A DNA stretch of 64,000 nt from Chimonanthus salicifolius. Its lineage: Eukaryota; Streptophyta; Magnoliopsida; Laurales; Calycanthaceae. The notes under the pieces are model-generated. The model was not told the origin of the DNA. It made no database searches and saw only the letters and a program-made list of their open reading frames with translations. A program made the translations under genes and the position numbers. How positions within the stretch are numbered: position 1 is the stretch's first letter; each line of letters opens with the position of its first letter. The stretch covers positions 34,287,708 to 34,351,707 of the forward strand of contig CM023532.1 in assembly GCA_013350335.1 (NCBI GenBank). Direction: 5' to 3'. Positions 34,249-44,343 of the stretch are shown here, piece by piece.

Positions 34249-37200
34249 ATGGCGACTCCAAACCCTGGTTATCCGACCTCCTCTTCTCCGCCAACTGAGG
34301 AGGAGAGGGTGGTGTTTCAACTCATCGCTCACCTCACTCATTCCAAATTCAGGCAGAATGCCCAAAGACTTCTTGCGGAGGTCTCTCTCTCTTTCTATTT
34401 TCTATCTTTTATCTTCTTTTTTTCTGCATCTTGGATAGGATATTTCCATTTTCTTTTAATTTTTTGGCGTCTTTCTTGAGAATTGTAGTAGGAACTTCTC
34501 TTGCATGTATCATAAATAAAGCTAGTTAGGGCATACAACACAGAATAAAAAGATTATAAGTAGCAGGTATTATGATGAGGATGGTGCATCGTATTTATGA
34601 AACTAATGAAATATTCAAGATTCATTTTACGTGAGACTATTTTTGTATTTTTGTTGTTGTTTTTCTTTCTTCTGTATTTGTATTTTGGTATCTCTTTTCT
34701 ATTAATATATTAACTATTCAAAAAAAAAAAAAATAGATCTTTGTGCTAAGACATGTAGCAATGGGTCACATCGTTGAACATTCTAAATTCTGATCACTAA
34801 CCTAAATTCACTCAATAAGGCTTTTGTAAACCTTCAATTAAGGTTCACAAAGAAAGAAAGTAGTGTTACAATCTTTGTGATGACACTAGCCCAAGCCATT
34901 CAATTTAAGGTTGTGAGTGGATGGCTAATGGAGAGATGGATTTCAAATCATCTCTCAAAAAAAATAATAAAAAAATACATATTGATCTACATTCTATGTG
35001 GAAAAGTTTAAGATAGGATATAATTGTGCTCTAGAATCAATGAGCAGTGAACAACTTGGATCTATGGTGAGGAAAATTACCTCTTGGACTATAGTTTCAT
35101 TCAAGGGTCTGAATAGTGTGAAATCATCTATTCAAATACACAAGGATCTCCATTCATCTCAATGCAATTTGGCCTCTCTTGCTTTCTTAATTTTATCATT
35201 TTTTATGTTTCCATTCATGTTTGTTTATAATTGATTTGTTAAGGATGCATTATAATCTTATTCCTATTTCATGTAGAGAAGAGAGTCTTATCCCAATCTC
35301 GCTCCCTGGCTGTGGAGTTCCTTTGGTGCTATTTTTGGGCTCCTACAGGTTTGCCTGCCTCTATTTATAAACATTTCAATATACACACTGGTTAAGCATG
35401 AATCGAAATCAAGAACTCGTTTCATGAGACGGGCGTTTTGACTGTCCTTAATCCCCCAGTGAGTGGCTGAAAATGTTTCTTTGATTGTTTTGCAGGAGGT
35501 AATTTATGTTTATCCTTTTCTTTCACCTCCATCTATCAATAAGGATGCTGCAAACCGAGTTGGTCATGCACTGGCTCTTCTTCAGGTTAGTTTTTCATCC
35601 TATAATTGATGCTATTTGAAGTTACCACTCTTGGGAGTACATCTTCCTTCACACGGGCTTACATGATAGGACTAATGTGTGAACCTACACATAAAACAAA
35701 TTTAATAATAAAAGATATATATATTTTTTATAACATGGGTATCGTCAACCTCATATTAGAGGTAAGATTAATCATACGGGCATGCATAAACCTCCCAATC
35801 TACACATAACGATTAAGTCTATGGGGAGTGGCTCATTAAAGTTGAGTGTGAATCAAACTAAAGACCCCGTTTCATGATGTAAACATCTTGGCCGCTCCAT
35901 TTCTATTTTTCCCATTTTCTGAATCTCTTCTGGCTGTTCTAATGGAGGGTTTCCAATTTTACTTTGCTGTTCTTGCTTTATTTCATATACATGCCTCTTC
36001 TGATTTCTTTTGTGCTTGATTATTTCCAGTGTGTAGCTGCACACCCAGAGACAAAAGCTCCCTTCATCAGTGGTAACTGTGATTTATCCTCATTTAATCA
36101 TTAGATATTCCTTTCGAATATAGCTTTGAAATTAAATTCATGTCAAAATTTATAAGAATCACAGATCAGATTTGATGAAGGTCGATGGTTGAAATTGTGA
36201 GATCTTTCAAAGGTTTTCAAAACAATTTGGATTTAGATCCAACTTCTTCAAGCCAAATCAATGAAAATTTGAAACCGCCTCAATTTGATTGAGGGAATCT
36301 AATTTCAAATTCACCTATAGAATTCAAAGATAATCTTTGAAATCTTAAGAATTCCAAAATTTTGCCAAAGAAACAATTTCTCTTTGAAGGATAAAATCCA
36401 AAATTTCAATGGATCACCAACACTCTATTTTACTGGAAAAGAAATTAAGAAAAAAAATCAAATCTCACTGGGAGAAATTCATTACCCATTACCCATGAAA
36501 CAAACGCAGATGATGACGTGGAGGTTTTTATTCTCGTCTTATTACGTCACTCCTTAAAGCGTGTATATCTGTTTTATGGGCTTCATTTTACAATTTTAAG
36601 CCATTTAAATTCATAAAATGGCTTCTCTTTCCATCATCAAATTTATTAAAAAAAATCTAAAATAATTAACAAAATCCGGAGGTCTAGAAAAATTCATTAA
36701 GCTTTTATTTTTGCGATGCATTGGATCGAGGGTCCTCTTCACGACACTAGCCCACGAATTATGAAGTTAAATCTTCAGTGGGCTCCATAAACTTCGTATG
36801 AGCTTCCTTTGTTTCAACACAAGAGTAAAGTTCGTAGATTCATGCCATTTTTATTGGTTTCAAATGGAGATATTTAATATGAAATAACCTATTTGTATAT
36901 TCCTGCTCTTTATTTTCTTTTAAGACACAAGAGAAACTTTAGATTCACCCCAATTTACGCTTTGGACATAGCCCTCTTAAAACTTCTCAGGAGAGCAATA
37001 TAGACCCCCCACTCCTGGATAAAGATCACCGGAGCTAGAACTCGTGACATCTCCCATCCGGAGGGGAGAGGCCACCAACTGAGCTATTCCTGCTCTTTAA
37101 TCTAATTTATCTTTCAAGAAAAAGTGGTTTTACTCTCATAATGTTCCTGGGTTAATGTGTTTAGACACACTCATTGGAAATACCTGATTCTTTCGACGAC

Positions 37201-38004
37201 ATGCATTTTTCCATGCCAAATTTGATAACTTTTTATTTGCAGAAATTATTCAGTATACATGATTTTATTTATTTCTTGCAGCCCATCTTCCTTTGTACCT
37301 GTACCCATTTCTGAAAAATGAGAGCAAGAATTCTGCAATTGAAAGTTTGAGGCGTTCCAGCTTGGGAGTCATCGGTGCACTCGTAAAGGTATATACTTCC
37401 GGGGAGTATTGAACTTAGAAAGTGTATAAATGCCGATAATATTTTATGTTAGAATCATTAATTGCTGCCTATGGAATTGAATTTGTTCCTTCAAATAGAA
37501 ATCTTGGCCTTTTATGACCAAGGTGTACAGGTCTTAAGAGTACCCAAATAATCTTCGGGACATGTGTAAGCCTCTCTACCCACACACGGTAACTCTAGGG
37601 GAATGGCCCTTTGGGGTAGAGTGAGAATTGAATTTAGGACTCCCGATTCCTGAGGCTAGTCTCTGGCCATCACTCCAACCCCTTTGAGTTATGGTAAACA
37701 TCTATTTGCTGAATATCCCTGTATCTATCCAAGTTTTTTCCATTTTGGTGCTAATTCTTCTGTTTGGGACTTTGGGTACTTATGGAAGTATCTGAATAGT
37801 CCTAATGCTATTTAAGCATTTTGTGGCTCTATTTTTTCACCCATCTTAATTATTCACATGTCTTGAAAAATGGACTGCCCTTTTTTATGTAGTACTCTAA
37901 TCATGTATTACAGCTGATAAAGACCATTGGTTTTAATTGGAATTTTTTTTTTCAACTGTGATATTCTTAATATTTTATTCCTAGTCTGCAGAAGCATATC
38001 TAAA

Positions 38005-38038
<34 letters not shown>

Positions 38039-39067
38039 TTTTTGTAGGTTGATAATACTGAAGTGATTTCCTATCTCCTCCAAACAGAGGTTGTACCTCG
38101 GTGTTTGGATTGTGTGGAGCATGGTGATGAAATGACAAGAATAGTAAGTGCTCCAGCTTTCCAGATCCTTCATATAGAACATCACATTTATTGCTTTCTT
38201 TAAAAAAAAAAAATGACAAGGTGCTGGCATATCTAATTGCGTTGGATACTAAAGATGATTTTTGTTACTTCGTTTGATTCACTTCTTTGTGGGAATTGTT
38301 TTGATCTTGTTGTCGAGTTGAAACATCTGCAAGATGAATGGAGATGGCAGGCATCTACAACCCCCACTATCACCTTCCCTTAAACTTTTAATGGAATTAA
38401 TTGTAGATTTTGGGCGAATATGTTGCTTCAAATCTCTGTTTTCTCTTTCCTCTGTTACTGATTTATTTCTTGGCAGTCATGCTATAGCCACTTAGATTGC
38501 TTCCAATGCATACTTGGTTCAATCTGTCAATTGTTTCTAAATGTTACTGTTTCTGATTAGTAGTAAACTTCCATAATGTTTCTAACTCATGAATACCATT
38601 GAGTTGTGTAAATTCATTGACTCTCTTGATGGCTTGAATAAATAGGTGGCAACGTTTATTATTCAAAAAATACTCTGCAATGATGTTGGGCTGCAATACA
38701 TTTGTTCTTATCAACCAGATCGAGCACCAGATCGATTCTTCGCCATAGTTAGTACACTGTCAGGAACAGTTGTGTCACCTGCTGAACCCACACCGCGGTT
38801 GATGAAAAACATTATTCGTTGCTTTCTGAGGCTCTCTGATTATACAAGGTTTGATTGTACACTATTTTACTGCTTGAGTTGTGTAACTACTATGCCATCT
38901 TTCCAATAACCCATGCCAATTGCATAGGCCCATTCAACAATCAGGTATTGACTTCTGGTTACAAAATGCAGGACCATTGAACGGTTAAAGAATTGGATTC
39001 CCTACCTGCTGAAGGACCCAAAATTCAATAGTTGCCTTCAAGTGAGTCCACACTTGGTGATATTCAC

Positions 39068-39110
<43 letters not shown>

Positions 39111-40982
39111 TGTGAATAACTCGGTATTTCCACTCTATGTTGGAGGTGAGACTATACATGAAACTGCCCACAAGTCTAGGGAGGGATTGAACACGAGTCC
39201 TTTAGTCTATTCTAAAAAATTCAAGCCAACTACCCATGCAAGCATATTTGCTTTTGACATTTTATCTACCTATGGATCTAGTTGTAGTTTATGAGTGGTC
39301 AATCTTTTGGTGCTTACTTTTTTCTTAAACTACTCCTAGATCATTCCTATACTTGCCTGCTGTGTATGCATTTTAGAATTATAGGTTTTTTTTTCAGTCA
39401 TTAGTTGTGCAAACAAGAAGTTTTTTAATCATATTACAGTACATTGCATAAACTATTCATGTTTTTTATTCTAAATTAAAAAAAAAAAAATATTGCATGC
39501 CCATTTGGTAAGATCTTAAATGGAAAGCGAAGTTACATAGAACAGTGGTAGTTCACTTGATAAGGAGAGTGGTAGCCTATTCCATTCAAAGAATAAGATT
39601 GCAAACATGACATTTGCCTATAAAGATCATTTCTCTTGCTAGTAGAAAATCAAAATCCCAAGCAGTAGGATGTTTTCTCATCATTGATGAGTACTAGATG
39701 AATCAAAGCTTCCAAAGATTTTTTGTTGTTGGTTCCTAACCTGTTGTAACTTGGGAGAAAGTGTTGGGGCTGCGAACGAGTCCCACGTTGAAAGTATAGA
39801 GGGAGGTCCATGTCTCTGCTATGAAAATTTGTTACTCAAGTTTGGGCCTAATCAGATTACGATCGGGAGAGCCAGTAAATTGCATGTGGATAAACTGAAC
39901 AATTCGCTATCTAAGGATCATAGTATTAATCATAGAAGTTGTGGGCTTTTCTGTTTGATGTGATTTCCTGTTTTTGTTGTTTTGCATGGGTTGGGGCTTG
40001 GTTTCGAGCTGATTCTTTCCCTGGGGCTTGGCCCTGGTGTTTCTTGGCTGTTTTTGTTCTCTTGTTTGCTTGCCCATGTTGGGCTTTTATTTTGTTTGCT
40101 TGACCCGCACTGTGGGTCTCTTTTGCTATTTGGTCCTCTCTTCTTAACTTGGCCTGATTTTGTGGGCTCTAAGCTATTCTTTTTTGTTGTTCTCCTTTGG
40201 GGTATTTACCCTTTTCTTTTTTAATGATAGTTACCTTATTCAAAATAAATAAATAAAGGACTTGGTCTCTCCACCTAACAGTAGAAATTTGATAGCTTTT
40301 TCTGAATCAGTAAAGATAATGGAGTCAAACGAGACTGAACTGAGATGAATCAAGAGAGCACTTCAGATATGGTGTAGGTTTAGGAGCGGTAATCTCATTA
40401 TTAAAGGTGACTCAACTAATGCCTTCTCCTGGGCTAGTAATAGGAACTTCCCCCCGTGGAGGTTGGTTTGTATTGCTAGAGACATTTGGAAGCTCTTTAG
40501 GTTAGATGGCATCACCTTCACTCATACACTTCGATCAACAAACTGTGCAGTAGATTTCTTGGTGAAAGTTGGTGTTCATATAGAAAGACCAGCTTTGGAA
40601 ATCTTTTCATCTCACCAACCTTAGGAGTTAGGGGTCTCCTTTTGGATCTGTGTTGGATGGATTCTCTTGATGTATTTTTTCTTTATTTCACGTTTTTCTT
40701 GTTCTTACTGTGTCTTTTCCTTCTTTTTTGGATCTAGGTATATGTTTCCTATACTTTGAGCCTTCTCTTGTACTCCCTTCTCATTTTAATGAAATTAAGT
40801 CATTAATGTTTCAAAAAAAAATTGCTATTTTTCGCCTTTTCTTTTAATTTTCTCTTCATTCTTTGATATGGTTTACATAAATGTAACAGGAAGACCAATC
40901 AAATGTGGTGCTGTTTAAACAGCTGATGCTTGCTGTCGGCTTGTTGAGGAATCCAGCAAATCATAAGGCAGGAGGGACTTGA
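34249..40982 (+). CDS. CNOT9: CNOT9/CAF40 (RCD1) subunit of the CCR4-NOT complex
   Basis: Nine exons: 34249-34380, 35277-35348, 35496-35585, 36030-36072, 37282-37388, 38048-38143, 38646-38848, 38972-39041 and 40890-40982. They join in frame to 301 residues. Nearly all is one armadillo-repeat RCD1 domain, recognised by [78 protein letters not shown] and [15 protein letters not shown]9 docks GW-type silencing and decay proteins onto the CCR4-NOT deadenylase in the cytoplasm. Compared with canonical plant copies it has a short N terminus, lacks the LSK after RENA-like LLAE, and its C-terminal segment (after residue 271) is divergent, so it probably belongs to the less-conserved plant RCD1-like branch. 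The acceptor of exon 6 uses a T13 run beside an (AT)n microsatellite. Confidence 0.95.
34630..34735 (+). mobile_element. LINE 3' tail in CNOT9 intron 1
   Basis: T-rich tail with CTTTTCTATTAATATATTAA and A13, the same 3' end as the micro-insertion at 26667. The 5' end and TSD are unresolved. Confidence 0.6.
36913..37085 (-). mobile_element. SINE family S2 in CNOT9 intron 4, with 14-bp TSD
   Basis: Minus-strand copy: A box complement CACCAACTGAGCTA, B box complement AGCTAGAACTCGTG, and the body CCGGAG..CCCCCCACTCC. Perfect TSD ATTCCTGCTCTTTA at 36899-36912 and 37086-37099. Confidence 0.88.
37511..37690 (-). mobile_element. SINE-like family S3 in CNOT9 intron 5
   Basis: TGACCAAGGTGTACAG at the tail side, GGCCCTTTGGGGTAGAGTG, GAATTGAATTTAGGACTCCC and CATCACTCCAACCCCTTTGA, the same order as at 8996 and the better-preserved copy. 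TSD not resolved. Confidence 0.65.
38007..38043. repeat. (AT)n microsatellite joined to T13
   Basis: About 12 AT units then T13, ending 5 bp before CNOT9 exon 6. The T run is the polypyrimidine tract of that acceptor. Confidence 0.9.
39068..39114. repeat. Compound (CT)12-13 (TG)11 microsatellite
   Basis: Starts 27 bp after the 5' splice site of CNOT9 exon 8. Likely polymorphic in length. Confidence 0.95.
39762..40280 (+). mobile_element. TRIM family B LTR split by a LINE-like tail (CNOT9 intron 8)
   Basis: The left LTR piece (39762 to about 39815, TGTTGGGGCTGCGAACGAGT, then ACGTTGAAAGTATAGAGGGA) and a right piece (about 40257-40280, AAAGGACTTGG and CTCCACCTAACA) are adjacent parts of the 125-bp LTR. 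About 440 bp of T/G-rich LINE-like 3' UTR ending in AATAAATAAATAAA separates them. The rest of the TRIM is absent. Confidence 0.65.
40330..40829 (+). mobile_element. LINE RNase H domain and 3' UTR (CNOT9 intron 8)
   Basis: A frame reads [20 protein letters not shown], then [10 protein letters not shown] and [15 protein letters not shown] before a stop: the C-terminal RNase H of plant L1-type LINEs. A T-rich 3' UTR and A9 at 40821-40829 follow. The same domain occurs on the minus strand at 48.7 kb. It ends 60 bp before exon 9. Confidence 0.85.
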
Positions 40983-41045
40983 AAATCTCACATACCCATT
41001 TCAAAATGCAACTGCTTGGCTTTCTAATTTAATGAAAGTATGAGA

Positions 41046-41215
41046 GTATGTCAGTATAAAGAGTTATTGCTTTGTTCAGCAGTCTTGTGTTTCAATTGTT
41101 TGTCAGTTTCAAGAGTGTATCAGTATAAATTGTTATAGCTTTGTTCAGCAATCTGAGAGAATGACATTATACCAGTTTAAGTGTTAAAACTTTGTTCAGC
41201 ACTCTCAGTGTTTCA
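41046..41215 (+). repeat. Imperfect tandem repeats in the presumed CNOT9 3' UTR
   Basis: CAGTATAAAGAGTTATTGC and TTTGTTCAGCA recur three times (TTTGTTCAGCA at 41071, 41140 and 41191), with interposed TGTTTCAA words. The region begins 64 bp after the stop codon. Confidence 0.65.
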
Positions 41216-41343
41216 AGTGTGTTTCAATTTGATTATCTTAAACTGTTGTTTACTGTCCATCCTGTGTTTGTTGCTGCAGAAGACCAACAGATGCTACCTT
41301 TGACATCGTATGATCTTGATATAAATCTTTAGATATCTAATAG

Positions 41344-41471
41344 CAGGGCCGGCCCTAGGCATAGTGAGATTTCAGGGGGCCTTTATGACTGGTATATTAA
41401 GGAGTTTATGTGTGTGGGGGCCCTTTCTGTCTGGAGTCCTAGGCGGTGGCCTATGCCTAGGGCCGGCCATG
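41344..41471. mobile_element. hAT-type MITE, 128 bp, with 8-bp TSD
   Basis: Terminal inverted repeats CAGGGCCGGCCCTAGGCATA and CATGGCCGGCCCTAGGCATA (one mismatch) are flanked by TCTAATAG on both sides (41336-41343 and 41472-41479). 8-bp TSDs and CAGGG-type ends mark hAT elements. Non-coding. Confidence 0.93.
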
Positions 41472-41479
41472 TCTAATAG

Positions 41480-42728
41480 TGTGGTGTTACAGTGTTTAGA
41501 TGTGTGAATTATGCATGTGGCCCATGATTTGATGATCTTTGATAGTAATGAATCTAGTTGCTGCTTTTATAGAATGCTTGGATCCTAATGTCTCCACTGA
41601 ATGCATCATTAGGATATATTTTTGTTATTATTATGATGGATTATGTGATCTTTTAGAAAAGAAGCCATGTTGAAAAAGATATTCTTCCTATGTCACTGGT
41701 CTAAGATTGGCCGTCAAGTACTTCAAATCCAATCACCTTTCTGTTACGAGTGAATACTCTTAGGCTATGTGGAGAATACGATGTACTGTCGATTTGGTCG
41801 TAGGTCGAGTTCCACACTGAGTTTGTGGGTGTAAGGGGACATCGCTCCCAAGCCGAAATTTTTATTGGAGGGCAATTAAAAATATACGAAGGCAGATGTC
41901 TTTGTTCTTTCGATCCTTCCTTCTTCATTTGAGATTTTGGGTGTTCTTCATTGTTAGTTGCATGATTGATAATTCCTATCTTTAGTTGAGTAAGAAAATT
42001 TTACATGAATTGTGAAATAGCATAATTGCTTTAAATTAATTAGCATAATTATTTTATTGGAGTTCTCTAAAATTGAATATTAAGTTGAACTTAATCAATT
42101 GGACTTGGTCAAACTAATTGAGTTATATTTTCCATTGTAAGTACAACTTATTATAAATCTTACTTTTTACCATGTCTTACTCAATAACATTGTTTTCGTA
42201 ATCATCAAATCTTTTGTTGTCGTCACATCTCTAATTTCATTCAGAAATCATGAAACAAATTTCAAAAGAAATTCTTTCTAACTGCGCATTCAAAATAATA
42301 TATTGTTTTAAAAGATGATTATTTAATTCAATTATGGTATGTAGAATTTATTTTTGAATCTAACTTCAACTTTTTTAAATAAAAATATTTTCATATTTAA
42401 ATCATGGTCACTTACATTAACATTGAGTATAACAACTATTCGATTAAAATACTTATTTAATGCATCTAATTGGATATGAGTAGGGTGCGATTTGGGTCAA
42501 CCTTAACTCGAGCCCGCATGAAAAAACTGAAAAATAAAAATAAAAATTGGATTTCTTGGCTCAAGCTTAAAGTTGGCTCATTTTCAGGCCCAAAAATGTT
42601 GAGCCCAAATTAGAATTCCACTTGAGTTGGGTCTAACATAAAAAGCTTGAGTTTGGCCCAAAAAATTGGAGCACGTATAAGCTCATATATATTTTGGGCA
42701 TGAAATCATGTTCAGGTTTTACAAATCA
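41480..42728. other. Non-coding spacer, nothing recognised
   Basis: AT-rich; 42480-42720 is rich in GGCCCA/GAGCCC words like the GGCC-rich elements elsewhere. No gene. Confidence 0.5.
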
Positions 42729-42880
42729 GGGATAAAAAAAAAAAACACGTCGGGACCGAGGTCTCAGTGTCTCGACCGATATCAGCGAGATCTCAATCAT
42801 ATCAGTCGAGATATCTCAGGCGTCCAAAACCTGAGATATCTCGATTGATACATCTCGTATTGGCCGAAATTTGGACCCCT
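42729..42880 (-). repeat. GATATCGGCC-type repeat, copy 5
   Basis: CTCGACCGATATCAGCGAGA, ATCAGTCGAGATATCTCAGG and TATTGGCCGAAATTTGGACC; ends TTTGGACCCCT, the complement of the start of copies 1 and 4. Confidence 0.65.
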
Positions 42881-44343
42881 ATTACAAATATGTGGACGTG
42901 AGTCTAACTTATTAGTTACACCCAGGCCTAGGTGATGCAGGGTAGTAGGATCTGGCGTTGAGTTGCTTGTTGAAAAAAGAACGTTGGGTGGTGTTGGTGG
43001 ATTATGGGATTGGTCAATGACAATTTCATAAATAAAGGGAGGATGAGGGTATTAATGGTCAAATCGTGGAGGCTTAATTATGCAAAGAGGATAGTCGGGT
43101 CGACTGTAATACGTGCACTTAGTTACCGTTCGAGCAATCTTATATAAATTATAACGTATGTTCAGACGGTGGACTTTTAAATTGAAATAAACGTTCGAAC
43201 GATCCGACCGACCGTCCGAACACATGAAAAATGTTCTGAATAGACATTTGAACGGTGCAAAAAACAGAGGTCAAACGGTAATTTCACACGTGGAAGAAAA
43301 TGCCCGTATCTAAATGGGCACCCTAAATGTAGAAAGGAATGGATGGGTTTAAGGTGAAATTTAATAAGGTAATGGGTTCGTGTTGCATTGGGTGGCCGGA
43401 AGGACCTGTCCCAGGTTCTTGGTTTGATTTGAGAAAGTGAGATTTTCCAATTCTGAACACTTGGGAGTAATGGGGGAGAGAGAGACGGCTCTCCATAAGA
43501 ACTAAGATCTACTAGCCTTACGAGCACTGTCGATCGGTGTCCAGAAAATCGTAAGAACTAGAAAAAGGGAAACGAGGAGAAGAAGAAGATCAGGAAAAGA
43601 GAGAAAGAAGAGAGGAACATGATTTTAATTTCATAAATTTTACAAGTGTATTTTCCTTATGCTCATCAATCTGTATTTATAATGCAAAAAGAAACAAAGA
43701 AAGAGAAGTATTTTATATTTTAGTCTATTTTTAGATAATAATAAAATAAATCTGAACAAAATCCTTCAAACTCACCAAATCTCATATTAAGATAAATTTA
43801 TCTATTTTTAGTTTTTTTTATAAATTTTACCTTTTTTGTTTATTAATATAAAAGTAAATCATAACCATTGAATGAGTGAACGCTTGAGATTCATTTGATA
43901 GACAAAAAATTTGTCTCTAATTTTTAAGATAATTTTTTTAAAACACTAATTTTTCTTATTAATAAAATTAAGACCTAATGTCATACTAATGATGAATTTA
44001 ATTGAAATTAAGATTTTAAATAAAAAAGAAAAGAAGTTTGATCATGGAAGATTAGGTTTTGCTTCTCTATTAATTATTTATTAAAATTCTAAAATTTGAA
44101 TTATAAATGGTGAAGATAGATAACCAATTACTCAAAAGTCTCAAATATGTACGTTTCTTTGCAGAAGTTGGTGCCCGACTCTTCCTATATTCAGTCTCCG
44201 TGGCTCTCGCTCCGTAGGAATAAAAAGGAAAAAAATTCCAAGACCAAGCACCATTACAATAGAAAAAGCTACAAAAAGTTGCTGATTCCAGTTTCTCTCA
44301 GAGAAGGGGAAAGTGGAGACAGGGTGAGAGGGGAGACGGAAGG
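42881..44343. other. Spacer upstream of RTL2
   Basis: A block at 43130-43280 repeats CGTTCGAACG/CCGTCCGAAC-like words. The 116-residue minus-strand frame at 43177-43527 resembles no family. No TATA box for RTL2 was convincing. Confidence 0.45.

Noticed and set aside
43177..43527. 116-residue minus-strand frame upstream of RTL2
   Set aside because: No recognisable motif, odd composition, no start context or neighbours; treated as chance.
43490..43680. Possible LTR end with a purine-rich GAGGAGAAG tract
   Set aside because: No partner repeat, TSD or primer-binding site seen.
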